The notes beneath the pieces were generated by a model that saw only the letters and a program-made list of their open reading frames with translations, was not told the DNA's origin and did no database searches. Below, piece after piece: positions 43,401 through 58,100 of a DNA stretch of 64,000 bases. The DNA comes from Rhizophagus irregularis (lineage: Eukaryota > Glomeromycota > Glomeromycetes > Glomerales > Glomeraceae): contig NC_089449.1 of NCBI RefSeq assembly GCF_026210795.1, positions 124,001 through 188,000 on the forward strand, in the 5' to 3' direction. Each line of letters starts with the position of its first letter. Positions within the stretch are counted from its first letter, which is position 1. A program made the position numbers and the translations under genes.

Positions 43401-46400
43401 CTCTGGCGTAAATCTCTTAAAAAGTACATTTTGAGAGAATAAACCAAGGGGTGAGCGATATTCATGTAAGTATTAATTTGATTGATTACTTCACCACTAT
43501 CAAAGTCGTCTTCTTCCATTTGAGTATATGCAATGGGTCTATTCTTATCTTCTTGAATAAAGCTATCCCAGAATCGACGAACGAATTCTTTAAGCAAAGC
43601 AATAGAAGTTATTTTTTGCAATGGTGGAATTCCTTGTTTATATAAAGCTTCAAGAGCTGGTCCAATAAAAGCCGCTAAATTTTCTAATTCTTCATTCATG
43701 AAGAAGGTCTGTTCAATGGTATCACAACATAAAGTAGCCATATGTGTATCTAAATCTCCTAAACATTTATTAATAACATTTAATCGAGGAGATTGTATTG
43801 AAGCTTCTTCGAAATCTGAAATTACTGTAAAAAATATATCTTCATTTTCTGTATCTTCTTTAAGAAAGATTTTTTCGATGATTGCACCCATCAATGAAAA
43901 AGGTTCATACGAGAATAATTTCTTGTAAAGGCTTAATCGAATGTCTGATTCAAGTGGAATAAATCCAAGACATCTTATGATAAATGATCTTTTCGGAATT
44001 AAATTTTTCTCATTTTGTTCTAATTTATCTAGCTTATCGAGTACGGTGTTAATAAATTTCTCGGGAAGAACTTCATGCTTATCCGAACTTTGACCGAGTT
44101 GAACAATTTCTTTAATGTCATCTAAAGGAATAGCCTTTGTTGCGACTAAATCATTTACAATATGTAACAATTGAATATCTGGTAAATTCTTCGCTCGCGT
44201 TATCTTGTTAGTAAGAGATAATACTTTTGTGACGTCATATTGCCATTTATCAGAGTTTGTTACGCCATCAAAATTTCCATAAATTCGCTGTAACATAAGT
44301 TTTATCGCTTCTTTTACGAGATATTTTTCTAGACTTCCTTTAATTATAGCATTGCCTCGGATTTCGATATTTTGAATTATTATTGGAAACATTTGAGTCA
44401 ATTGTAATTGGGCTAAAATTTCGTTGCCATTTTTCCACCAATAAGAGTGAAGGAAAATTGGTTGACGTAATTTATCTGCACTGAAAAGTAGTTTCAAGAT
44501 CGTTGTTAACATTTTTGTATTTTTACTTCCACCATTGTTTGTTGCAATAACAGTAACAAAGTCATTGAAATATAACTCAGAAACCCATTCAAAAAGCGAA
44601 TCTTTTAATTCTGGGACCGATGTAAAAATGTTATTTTTAAAATCTTTTAAATGATCTTCAATTATCCAATCATAAAGTTCATTTGTTGTTCCATTAATTC
44701 TATCCTCGTCTTGTCGTAATATTGCTACTTCTTCTTCATAATATCTTTTAAAATTATCAATCTGTTTCATAAAATATAATGAAAAGGGAAATTTAAGATC
44801 ATATAAACTTTCTGCTGTCATAATATATCCATCAGGTTTTGGATCTGATAAATCTTCAATTTTGACAATCTTATTATTCATAAAAATTTGTTGCCAAAAT
44901 TTGAACAATCCTTCATCATTATCAATATAAAAAACTGGGTTTGTTGCTGATAATCTCTCTAAGGCACATAAAATTTGAGCTATTGGTTTTCTAATTAGTG
45001 TTCTAATATGAACTTGGAACGATAAAGAAAATGAAGTGAAAGAACGGCCATTTAATGCAACCTTGTATGCCCGATCATTTATAGATTTTTCTTTAATCCA
45101 TTCAAGAGTTTTTTCTTTCAAGCACTTAATAAAGTTTGGGCACTTTAATATTTTTTCACTCAATATTCTAAATTGAGAAAAGTTTTAACAACTATTTTTA
45201 AAAAAAAAACTTTAGCGGACAGAAACAAACACTTACTTTGCATGATTGTCTGATATATCATTTGATGGATATTTCATACACGATAAACACCATAATAGTT
45301 CTTCTTGTAAAATTTTTTCAAATGGATATGTACAGTTGATAATATCACATAACGATTTATCCAGAAGGCTCGTGTCATATCTTGGCAATGTTTCTATAGT
45401 TATTTGTTTCCAGCCACACATGAAATTAAAAGATAAAGTTAATTCTCGATTTCGGTGGATATGAAGAATGATACATGCGTGTTTCATAGGTTTCTCTTGT
45501 TCCATGTGATCCTCCTTTGCCATGTATTCATTTCGAAATTGTTCAATGATGAATTTAGCTAATTTAATACATCTAGTATTAACGGTAGTTACATCACATT
45601 GGAGAATTAACATATTATCAGTTGATTTTAACCAGAAATGTTTCACCTACAAGTTTAAATCGGTTATTAAAATAAAGATTATATAACGTGTATGTAATAT
45701 AATAAATCATTACCCAATTTGAAAATTGAACTTCTGTCTTGAAAGCTGATAATGTATCTACTTGACACGTTACGAGTCCTTGTAAACAACATTTGACATC
45801 CGTAAAAATACTAGAGAATGTGTTGACAATCACTAAATGTCTTTCTGAATCTGTCAACAATCTTTCTTGATTAAACAAAGTAGAAAAATAATCATAAATA
45901 CTGTCATGGTTTTGTTTATAGTAATAAAGATGCTTCCATCGATCAGCTTCATCTCGTCCTAGCACTGATTGTTCAGCTCTTATAATTCCGTCAGAAGACG
46001 CTATTGCCACTAAACATTCCTTGCAATTTTCTAAAATCTCACTGTTTTCAGCTTCAGGGTTATTCTTTGTAATATCGATAACTAAACTTTGTAATGTTTC
46101 ATCCTTGTCAAATCCAATGAATAGATCCTTATGGGTGAATTTATTAAGTAATTTAGTTACTGGATTAGCTCCAACATAGGTTGTCATTCGCTTTGACCAA
46201 TCTTTTAAACTCTCGACAAGTGATTTTTGCCTATCATTAAGTATGTCATTAATCGACATTGTTTGTTTTTCAAATCGACTGAGAAATGAAGATTCAACAG
46301 AAGCCAAGTTCTTTTCATCCATGACAAGAATACATTTAAAATTTGGCGAAACATAACTAATTAAAATAATTTAGAATTAATTTAAAAAACATATCTTAAA

Positions 46401-49400
46401 ACAAAATGAATAAATAATATACTTACATAAGATTAGTGTATGCTCCGAGCGCAACTCTAATAAAGTATTTGGCGTTTTCTTTACTTCCAATTACAATATA
46501 ATTTTGATTCCATAAATCGTAGAGTATTTCTATTAATTATAAAAAAAAAAAATGAATCACTTCGTTTAGAAAATGTAATGTTAATAAACGAAATGTTACC
46601 ATAAATTGTTTCTAAATCTACTAGGATCAATAGTCTTCCTTCTTCGATGCACATCTGAAAAAAAAAATCATCATTTATATATTTATAAAAATGAATTGAA
46701 ACAAATCACAAAAAAAAAATATTATTACCAAAATTTTACTTAAAACGTTGTATAAGTAATCATCTCGGTCACTAGAAAATTGTGATCCTAAAATTACAAC
46801 AGGGTCCAAATTTTTCACTTTTAACTGACGAGTTAATAAATTTAAGATCGTATCGTTTCTACCAATAACCATTAGAGGACGCGCATCAGGGTCTTCTAGA
46901 TCTAAATTGATCAACTTTTCAATCGGAATTGGTTTATAAACCCATGGTTCATGATTATTATTATACATCTTAAATACGTTTCCAAAATGTTTTTCATACA
47001 ATTTGACATTATTTTCTATCCCTCCAAAATTGCGGGCTAATGCAGTTTGGATATTCGCCGGAGTCATTTCATCTAATGAAAGTTGTTTGACCAATGCATA
47101 ATAATCATGAAGGCCATGAAAGTTAGGCAAAATTTGACCACATTTTTCATAATCTAAATATGCTTTAGGCAAAAGTTCTAATGTGTCTCTTTGATCTCCA
47201 AGTTCAATATTTAACAAATGTACAGTAGTTGAAACTAGATCATCCAAATTTAATTGTGGTCTGTATAAATAAATATAGGAAATTTATAAATTAATAATAA
47301 AATTATATGCAAATGAATTCAAAATTAATTTTATTCGTACCTCTGAACAAGTATTGCACGACTAATTTTGCTATTATCCGGACGCCAATTAGAAATTCCT
47401 ATCACTGCAACAGTTAGTTCTGTATCTGGATAACTTGGTTCAAGAAGAGAATGAAGTACGCTTAACGGATTGAAAGGACTCATTTCATCTAAACCTACTG
47501 AAAAATAATGATAGTTCGAACAATGACTTTATTTAAATATAACACAAGAAGATATCAAAATAGAACTAAAATTACCTTCATTAAGTAATACTACACTAAT
47601 AATAGGGAATTCCTTGGAGTCTGTTTCCTGATATTTTTTTGCTTTATCAAAAACTTTTATGATATCATCAGGTGTTGAAGACAAAGATCCTTGATGAGTA
47701 ATTAAGTAAACCTGAGGTAAAGTTCTAAAATACTCATCGCGTGAATTAAATCCATTTAAATTCGAACTTATAAGATTAATTGCTAAAGATTTTGAAGAAC
47801 CAGGTGTTCCAATAAGGAATAGGGGAATGCGTGTCAAAATGCATACAATCATAACTAAAATATTTTCCGATAAAGCTTCGTTTATAGCTACATTAGAAGG
47901 AATTTCCATTCTATTAATATAGTATTCCTGTTCCTCGCGAATGATTTCAGCAAATACATCTTCTCCTAAGTCAAAATTATGGGTTTGAAGTATTTGCCCC
48001 ATGTCATGATGATATTGTTTACGTAAATCTTGTTCATATAATCGAAAGTAGTAACAAAAGCTTAGTGCTAAAACATAAGATCTAGTCGTTATAGTAGGAT
48101 TTTCAGATGGTGGGTGTGTATGTCCTCTCTTGTAAGCTTGGCGTTTCTCAAGGGAGTTATAAAAGAATTCCACTAATGTTATAGCTCGTTTAACATCACG
48201 TAAGCTAACACTATATGGCCCCTCAACTTTCCGAATAAATCTTTGAGAAGCGGATAATAGCTCAACAAATACAGGATGAGATAATTTTTTTAATTCTTTT
48301 TCAACCATAATTTGAATATACTTCAATTCATCTTTCGAGTTTAGGATACCATAATCAAAAACATAATCCAAAATTTGATCGGGAAGTGGTGTGACTTGAT
48401 AAACAAGATTACTTTTTTCTTCGTATTTCTTAACTTTAGTTGTCAAATCAATTGCTTTACTTTGAGCTCCTGTACGAAGACGATATGGATTACAGGTAGA
48501 GAATAAACGAATATTTGGATGTATGTATTTACCATTAAGCATTCTGCGGGATATTAGATCTGCAAGTAATTCTATTTGATTGCAAGTGTTAATTCCGTTA
48601 AATAATAACCAGATCTCTCCTTTTCCCGCCTTTTTCATAGCATCATTAATGAACAACATAAAAGTTTTTTCATCGATTCCAGCATGAAGATTAAGAGTCT
48701 GAAATTGTACTTCTATCATTATAGCCAAATAAGCAATCAAACTTGTCTAAAAAAGAATTAAAATTTTATAAATACGGATAACAATAAAAAGAAATTTTGA
48801 ATATATTAAATATTTACCTTGCCACATCCCGCTTCACCACAAATTACGACCGGAACGTTCGATCGTACTCTTAAAAGAATTAACGCCATCTTTATCAGGT
48901 TATCACTAGATAGGACATATTCTGGTAGACTTAATTTTTGTGTTGATCTACGAACCATTCTTTCTAATTTCATTAAAATCTCATTTTCGGACATTGTAAC
49001 ATAATCATCTAGTTTCCAATTTGAATGATCACTTTTTAATAACAACTTAGCGTTATCATAGGCTTTCGTTCTGTCACTGTATAAAAGTGTTATAGTGTCT
49101 TGATCTTGGGAGTTGAAAAATAATATAAAATTATTAAAATCATCCCATTGAACAAAATTTCTACCATCAGCAGCTATAGATTCTAGTTCTGTCGCTCTGG
49201 TTTTAATAGATCTAGCTGCAAAATCTTTTGAAATGCCTATTAAAATTCTTAATATTAAAGCAATATTAGCCTCTTCTACAATCAATTTCAGATTACCTAA
49301 ATTATTTAAAGTAAAATGTTGGTTGGATGATAATCGAACTAATTGATCCGTGAGTACATTAATAAATATTTCAAAAAATCTAAATGAAGAAACAACTTTA

Positions 49401-52400
49401 ATGTTATTGTTAAAAATATATTTATCAATAAGAGATTGACAGCGTTCCACAGATAATGGCTTTTTGGTTGCTTCATTTGTTCGGAAATGGACTTCTTTGA
49501 TATCTATTTTATTGCAATCCAATAGGCTCAAATAATGACAAACAATCTGAATTGGACTATTAATTTCTTGGGAAACGCTTAAATTTTTAATATTCCAAGT
49601 TAAGTGATTAAACAATATATATCCCGCCATAGGAAGAGAATTAAGCAAACGTTGTTCTACGGTTGAAGCTATCTCAATAAATACATATGTAGGTGTTTCT
49701 AGCGAAGGCAGATAAGCTATATCGTTAGTAGAAACCATTCCCAAAGTTAATAATTCGAATAAGAACATGTTGACGTCTTCAGGATGGTCTGTTGACACAA
49801 TATTGATATGCATACTCTCCGTTTGCTGCAGCTTACATTCTTTGAATCGAGTTACAAGTTTGTCAAACCCCATACCATCGCTTATTAAGAAACTACGTAA
49901 TATTTTCTTTTTAGCGAAGCTGGCTTCTTTAATCCATTCAGTTTTTCCCTGGCCTGATAAATCAGATGAAACGCGTATAACGCTTTGACATAATTTCCGA
50001 TAAACTTCTCTCATCGTTTCAGTGCTTAAACCATTAGTTTCATGAACATCTCGAGAGAATTGATCTAAAATATAGTGGTGCATACCAGTCTTTTTGTAAC
50101 AAATAAGCGCTAATAGATAATCAATCTCCTGATCATGTAATTTTTGCATCGCTCTAATTTGATTGACTAAATTATATTGCAATTCAAAGTCTAACAATTC
50201 TAGATTTGCAATACAAAATAAGTAATTATTATATCCATTATTTGATGCAAAAAAACTTCTTTTGATGAAAATCATGAGTTCTTCCATCGTGGTTAAAGAA
50301 GTACATATTAAGAGTTGCCATGGTTCTGGGTAATATCCATGATTAGCATATAACGACATAATTACATTAGGAATTCGTGAACTATCTGTACAAGCAGCGA
50401 CAAACAATTTGCTTTTTGTAACAATGTCCGACATTACGCGTTGTCCAGTAACATTAAATTTACGCATTTGTTTTGGACTATCTTCAAAAATCCTTTTTAA
50501 TTCGTCACCGATTTTATGAAGAGTTTCAGGATCATCTTTTGATCCACATAATACAACTTCATTACGAGAAGGTAATTGGGCCTTACTATTTACAAATCTA
50601 ATCAATGTCTTGCATTCTTCTTCATGTTTCTTATCTAATTTTTCCGATGTAAAGTAATCATAGAGTGTCAAAATATGACGAACAGAAAAGAACGTTAGAT
50701 AATAACATCTCTCTCGCGCACGATCAACTATATCTTTCCTATGAATTTGTAAAATCATAACTTGTTAATTATTACTAAATAAATTATTAACTGTAGACAA
50801 TATAATTACCATTTTTCAAGTTCATTATTTAGAAATTTAAGATAATCTTCCATATTATTTGTCCCTTGTAATTTCTTTTCAAAATTTTTATTACCAAAAT
50901 GAAAATGTCCAAGTTGAATTAGCACAGACACTGCGACGATTATTTCTTGTGCTACATCTACTTGAAAAATAAAATCATCCATAACGGTATCATAATCATT
51001 TAAAATATCATCTATGCTTGTACTATCGGTGTCTTTTTTTGCTATTGATAAAGCTCGTACGCGTAAATCCAAAATTTCATTTAAATTATACATTACGTTG
51101 GAGGAATATTTTAATGAAACTATACATTTGTCTTTTCTTTCATCACGTACAAAAATATATATTCCATTAAGTACAATATTCTTAATATTTTCCTTAGTGA
51201 TTTCGCCACGATTTAAAATGGTATTGTACGTCATTCGTAATGTCATACTGTAGTTATTACATAATGCTACCTTTCCCCCTAAAGAGGAATTCTTTATTAT
51301 AACATCCTGTAATTCTTTCAAAAGCTCATCGATATTTTCTACTTTATCCTTATTCATAAGTGGGAATAAAAATTGCTCGACTTGAATAAGCGATGAAATT
51401 GTATCTTCTTGAATATCTAAATGTCTGTCAACGCTATTTACGTAATTTAACAATTTTCTGGTATCAAATTTGCCGATTATTTGTAGAAAAACCATAAGAT
51501 CTTTGGCAATTGATAATTCTTTTATCAAACCCCAACAACCTTGACTAACAGAATGATTTTTATCAAGGTAATCAAAAAAATTATTTAATACGCGAAGTGT
51601 CACGGAATCATCTTTTAAAATACGAATTGATTTTGACAACCAATTATCTTCATTATGTGGCACTTTGAAAATTTTTACAACTTTTTTCAAATGCTCAAAT
51701 CTTTCAATCCACTGAGGTCTCTTCGAAAGATTTTTAAGAGCTTGTGCAAACTTCTGGTTTTTAGAAGAACTAGAATATTCAATTAATTCAATTTCTACAT
51801 CAACATTTGTAATATTTTTCAAAGACGCATCTGAACATTTGAATTTTTCCCATTCCTTACAAAGGGCATCATATTTTTTAAAAACGGCTGGTGTTAATAT
51901 TTGTGCTATATATTCTACATTTATTGCAGCATCATCTTCCCTAAGATAAACTTCAAAGATATTGTTGAAAATTTGAGATTGACCAAATTTGTAACAACGC
52001 TTTGCACTATCCAAAGTTTTCTCGTGCAACTTCCAATGATCTGATAAAATCGATTTATTCAAAATAACTTTATCTAAATTTTGCATACGTTTTTTTATGT
52101 CTTGAATAAAATTATTTACACCCATAACTTTAGATTCTGAACAATGTTTATTATAAAACTTAAGAAGTTGATCGAGTTTAAGTTCATAATCGTGATATAA
52201 TTTTCTAAGTTTTGCGATTTCGTCTCGAGAAATAATCAAATGACCTAGAGACTTCTTTCCAATAATTTCATCAAAATATTGAAACAATTGTTCATCTGAA
52301 TATTTCAAAAGCTGTTGTAGTAATTGTAAATTTATCGTTTCTTCTATAAGTAATCTATTAAGTTCAACGATAGACATTTGAATATGTTGTAAATATGAAT

Positions 52401-54463
52401 TTGCATTGAGTCTTTCTACACTGCCGGTAGAATTTAATATGAGAATTAAAAATTTACTAGATTTTATAATATTTATATATTGCTCTGAAGCGTCAGATAC
52501 ATTTGATTTTCTTTGTAATTCGTCCAAAATATAGCATAAAATATCTTCAATCATTCTAAAAGATTTATAAAAAAAATAATAAATAAATAAATATTGATAT
52601 GTAATAATTCGTTACGAGTTCAATAAACAAATCTTACGTGTTTGGAACTTTTAATATTTTGCTGCCTTTGCAACCGCAAATCGTAAATATTTTACCAATC
52701 AATCGATCATTAATTTGTTGAATAGTTTTAATAAATATTACTTCTTTAATTATATCGGAAAATAATTCTTTAATCTCTTGTTCTTTTATCTGGCCTATCA
52801 ATTTTATGGAATCGATTATTTGAGATTCAGGACGTGACTTTACTTTCTTTACAACAATTGTAGTGAGATTTTGCCAAATATTTTTTCGATGACTAAGTAA
52901 AGGATGCATACGTTCTAATAGTTGAAATATTAAAGATATAAAGTTGACTTCGTTTGAAATATTTTTCTCATTTGCGCTTAGTTTAAACAAAAGAAGTGTA
53001 AACCAATTTGTACAAATACTTGGTAATCTTTTCTTTTTAGTATCGGAAAAATTATTTCGAAAAAAGTTATCCAAAATTTCAGGGAATATATTTAATAATT
53101 CCAAACTACGAGACTGAGATATATATTCTAATGAGATTATGGCATCGTCATCTGACCAATTTAAGCCGTCGTTTTGAAGAAGTTTTTGTATAGCAAAAAT
53201 ATCTCGACTTTCCCACTTCCGAATTGGATTTTCAAGTAAAAATAAAATATGATTTCGGAAAACTTCAGTAACGTCATCATGACAATTCTTTGGAATTCTA
53301 TTAAAATCGTTTTCTAAAGCAATAGAATCGCCATTAGAGATGTTTTTTTGAATTTGATCAATGAAAAACTTGAATATGTTTTTATCGATTTCTTTATTAT
53401 GTGCGAGAATATCATTCCATAATTTGAAAAGAGAGTTATTATTATGGCATAATTGAATCAACCACTATCAAGAAAAAGAAAGAAATATGAATAAAAGCTT
53501 TAATTATGATGAAAATAATTAATTTCTTAAAAATACCTTTGCAATTTTAACGTAGATATTGAAATCAATATTCTTAATATGAGGACTAATAATTTCTGCT
53601 TCCTTAATAAATTTTTCTAATAAATCATCATTGGGATACTTTAAAGTATTTAAGTGATAGATGAAATTATATTTAGGATCAATTGTTGCCATAAGCGTAA
53701 AAATTTTAAGCCAGTGGAATTGATATTGAAAGGCATTATGTTGGATCAAATTTGTAATAGCGGCATGAAACAGAACTTTGACATCTGAAGGAAATATTTC
53801 TTGCTTGTAGTTATCAAGTGCATCGAGCAATAATTCTGATGAAAAGGACGTCGGTAGTTCATAATTCAAATCTTGTCTTAAAATATGATATCCTAAAAGA
53901 AGACATAAGAAGAGTCGTTTTTCCTTTAGTTTATCGTCAATATTATTGACGATATATTCGAAATTTGATGCACAAACTGTGACGTCATTATGAAGATCCA
54001 ATAAATGTTGATATTCCATTACTTTATCTTTAAAGTTATGAATCCCAATAGAGTTAAAGATATAATCTACAAAAGCATAATCTTGAATTTGGTCAAGACT
54101 CAATTTTTGGCTTAAATTAAAATTATTTTTCCAAATGGCAAATTGGTTCTCTTTCTCAATATCCAATATACGATTATCTTCATCGCTATTTCCTTCGAAT
54201 ACGTTTTTTTCATGAAACGGAGGTTTTGGTATGTGAATAGCAAACCTATATTGAATATAATTTTTTTCGGGAATGTTTGATACGGAAATAATTGTTGGTT
54301 CTGACTGCCAGTAAGTCGGATTTTTAGGAAATGGTTGAAATAATTTTACAACAGGATTTTCCCAAAATCCCAGTTCTTTTATATCACCAAGGACTATTGG
54401 TTGTCCAATATTTTCTATTCCTTCCGGCAAATGAATATGAAATGTAAATGTTTTATTTTCCAT
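40441..54463 (-). CDS. RNF213-like gene B: giant AAA+ protein with CBM20-like domain and RZ finger, 4378 aa
   Basis: Thirteen exons: 54463-53537, 53464-52638, 52555-50810, 50738-48818, 48746-47576, 47497-47341, 47260-46729, 46654-46600, 46529-46427, 46356-45714, 45646-45237, 45167-42338 and 42255-40441. Every join is GT-AG and in phase. The CBM20-like domain is at aa 1-120, followed by a long helical arm. First P-loop GEAGCGKTSLI (about aa 1801, split by an intron); its Walker B reads WLLFNGIN, not DE. Second P-loop GTPGSSKSLAINLI with VVLLNEVGLDE. An RZ zinc finger (42656-42760) reads ACKCGFKYVIGECATAYH, then CPNC and IGGKYH, as in RNF213/ZNFX1. No RING pattern is visible. RNF213 family proteins are ubiquitin ligases of lipid droplets and intracellular bacteria; human RNF213 has about 5200 aa. 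The role in this fungus is unknown. Confidence 0.9.
42656..42760 (-). other. RZ-type zinc finger of gene B
   Basis: The residues CKCG, IGEC, the histidine in AYHTS, CPNC and IGGKYH are arranged as in the RZ finger shared by RNF213 and ZNFX1, which carries the ligase activity of RNF213. It lies at about aa 3628-3665. Confidence 0.85.
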
Positions 54464-55118
54464 ATTAAATTCAATATGCAGAATAAAGAAGCATTTTTTT
54501 TAAAAAAGAAAACTTTAATTTTCAATTTTCAACCTTTCTTGCTTTTATTTTATAGTCCAAATGACGATAGTCGGACATATACATATTTCTGTGTAACGTA
54601 CATGTGCAAATTCTGACATATAAAAATCGAATATAAAGGAAATAGTTCTATTTAGTAGATTGTTGTAATCTTGTGGAAAAACGTTATTCGATTTTTTTTT
54701 ATACGTACAAAATTAGAATGATTTGAAATTCTTCTACACAAAATTTTTTATTATCAATTTTAATAAATGTAAAAAATAGACTGACCTCCAAAATTATTTA
54801 TTTGAAGAGGAAGATCGTCGAATTTATTTCATTGTTACCATAACAATAATAATGTCATAAAGTACTATATGTTTTAATAATCATATGTTAAGTGCTTACA
54901 TAAGACAATTAAGACATATACAATGATGATTTTCATTAAACTGTTAGCGTTCCAATTTCTTATTACAGTAAGTCACTTGTAGCACAATACTTGTCAGATG
55001 ATTATAGTCGCACATCCGTCGATTAAAAGTTTTTTTATAAAACGTGCTTTTTTTCTAACTAAAAAAAAAAATTAGGTTTCTTTTCAAATGTTATTCGTTT
55101 TTTGTACTTTCCGTAAAA
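54464..55118. promoter_or_regulatory. 655-bp divergent promoter region between RNF213-like genes B and C
   Basis: The start codons of B (54463, minus) and C (55119, plus) face away from each other. The interval is AT-rich and has no gene, so it must hold both promoters unless there are unseen 5' exons. Long T or A runs lie just before each ATG. No specific transcription factor site can be assigned. Confidence 0.6.
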
Positions 55119-58100
55119 ATGAATATCAATCTGGAAAGTAAAACATTTACGTTTCATATTCATCTGCCGGAAGGGATAGAAAAAATTGGACAACCAATAA
55201 TTCTTGGTAATGTAGAAGAATTAGGATTTTGGGAAACCCCTATTGTAAAATTACTTCAACCATTTCCTAAAAATCCGACTCATTGGCAATCGGAACCAAT
55301 AACTATTTCCGTATCAAACACTGAAAGAAATCGGATTCAATATAGATTTGCTATTCATGTACAAAGTCCTGCGCTTTATGGAAATGAAGAAAAAAATATA
55401 TTCGAAGGTGATGGTGATAAAGATAATCGTATATTAGATACTGAGAGAGAGAACCAATATGCCATTTGGAAAAATAATTCTAATTTAAGTCAAAGATTAA
55501 ATCTTGCTCAAGTTAAAGACTGTGCTTTTGTAGATTATATCTTTAACTCTATCAGAGCTTACAACCTTAAAGATAAGATTATGGAATATCGACATTTATT
55601 AAATCTTTATGATGATGTCACAATTCGTGCATCAAACCTTGAATACATTATTAATAATACCGACAATAAATTAAAAGAAAAGCGAATTTTCTTATGTCTT
55701 CTTTTAGGGTATTATATTTTAAGACGAAATTTAAATTATGAGCTACCGACTTCTTTCTCTTCTGAATTATTGCTCGATGCACTTGATAATTACGATCTAG
55801 AAACTTTTCCTTCAAATATCAAAGTTCCAATTCATACCGCTATCACAACTTTAGTCCAACATAATGCCTCTCGATATTATTTTCATTGGGTTAAAATTTT
55901 TACGATTGCGACGAAAGTTGATCCTAAATATAGTTTCATTTATCATTTAAATACTTTAAAGTATCCCAGTGATGATTTGCTAGAAAAATTTATTAAGGAA
56001 GTAGAAATTATTGGTCCTTATATTAAGGATGTTGAATTCGAAATATATATTAATATTGCAAAGGTATTTTTAGTAAATTAATTATTATGTATCATAACCA
56101 GAGCTTTAATCATATTTTCTTTTTTTTCAATAGTGGTTAATTCAATTATGTCATAATAATGACTCCCTTCTCAAACTATGGAATGATATCCTTTTGCATA
56201 ATGATGAAATTGATAAAAACATTGTCAAATTTTTCATTAATCAATTTCAAAAGAATATTTCTAAAGATGATGTTGTTGCTTTAGAAACCCATTTTAAAAA
56301 AATAAAAATTCCAAAAAATTATCAGGATAATGTTGCTGAAATTTTCCGAAATCATATTTTATTTTTACTTGAAGATCCAATTCGTAAATGGGAAGATCAA
56401 GACATTTTTGCTATACGAAACATTCTTCAAGATGATAGCTTAAACTGGTCAAGTGACGATGCCATACTTTCATTAGAGTTTATATCACGATCTTGTAATT
56501 TGAAATTGTTAGATATATTCCCTGAACTTTTGGATAATTTCTTTCGAAATAATTTTTCTGATACTAAAAAGAAAAGATTACCAAGCATTTGTACAAATTG
56601 GTTTACACTTCTTTTGCTTATACTAAATGTTTCAAACGAATGCAACTTTATCTCCCTGATATTTTACCAATTAGAACGTATGCATCCTTTACTTAGCCAT
56701 CGAAAAAACATTTGGCAAAATTTTACAACTATCGCTATAGAGAACTTAAAGGCATGTCCTGAATCTCAAATAATTAATGCCATAAAATTAGTAGACAAGA
56801 TAAAGGAAAAAGAAATTAAAGAATTATTTTCTGATATAATTAAAGAAATGATTTTTAAAACAATTCCAATTCAACAAATCGATGACCGGCTGATCGATAA
56901 AATTTTCATGATTTGCGGTTGTGAAAGCAACAAATTGTTAGAAGTCCCAAACACGTAAGATTAATTATTGAGCTCGTAATACTCGTTATATTAACTGTTT
57001 ATTAATTCTTTATTATTATTATTATTATTTTTGATAAAATTTTTAGTATGATTGAGGATACTTTATGCTATATTTTGGATGGATTGCAAAGAAAATCGAA
57101 TTTATCTGATACTTCGGAACAATATTTAGATATTATAAAATTTGGTAAATTCTGGATTCTTATATTAAACGCCACCGGAAGTGTTGAAAAACTTAATGAA
57201 AATTCATATTTTAAACATATTCAAATGTCTACCGTTAAAATTAATAGATTACTTATAGAAAAATCAATAAATATACAATTGCTTCAACAACTTTTAAAAT
57301 ATTCTGATGAACAACTATTTCGGTATCTTGATGAAACTATTGGCAAAAAGAAATCTTTAGGCGAAGTAATTGTTACTCAAGGTGAAATCACAAATCTTAG
57401 AAAATTATGTCACAATTATGAACTTAAACTTAATCAACTCCTTAAGTTTTACAATGAACTTTGCTCAGCTTCTAAAATTACGGATGTAAATGATTTTACT
57501 CAGGATTTAAAAAAACGAATGCATAATTTAGATAACGTTATTTTAAATCAAACTATGTTATCAGATCATTGGTTATTTCATGAGAAAGTGTTGAATAGCG
57601 CAATACTTTACTACAAATTTAATCAATCTCAAATTTTTCGAAATATTATTGAAGTCTATTTCAAAGAGGATGATAATGCAACAAATGTAGAATATATAGC
57701 ACAAAAATTAATGCCAAGTGTTTTTGAAAAATATGATTCTATTTGTAAACAATTTAAGGAATGGGGAAAGCTCAAACGTTCAGATGTATCCTTACTTTTA
57801 AGAAATATTACAAACGTTAATGTGGAACTTGACTTTATGGAAGGTTATATGTCCTCTAAAAATAGGTTTATACAAGCTCTTGATAATATTTCGAAGATTC
57901 CGCAATGGATTGAAAGATTTGAGAATTTGAAAAACGTTGCAAAAATTTTCAAAGTACCAATTAATGAAGATGATTGGCTGTCAAAATCAATTCGTATTTT
58001 AAAGAATAATTCCAGGATACTTCGTGTATTAAATGATTTTTTTGATTACTTTGGTAAAAATCACTCTATTAATCAAGATTGTTGGGACTTGATAAAAGCA

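Noticed and set aside
47529..48740. Separate genes for each large minus-strand frame between 42 and 54 kb
   Set aside because: All carry matched donors and acceptors in phase and align with gene C exon by exon; they form one gene.
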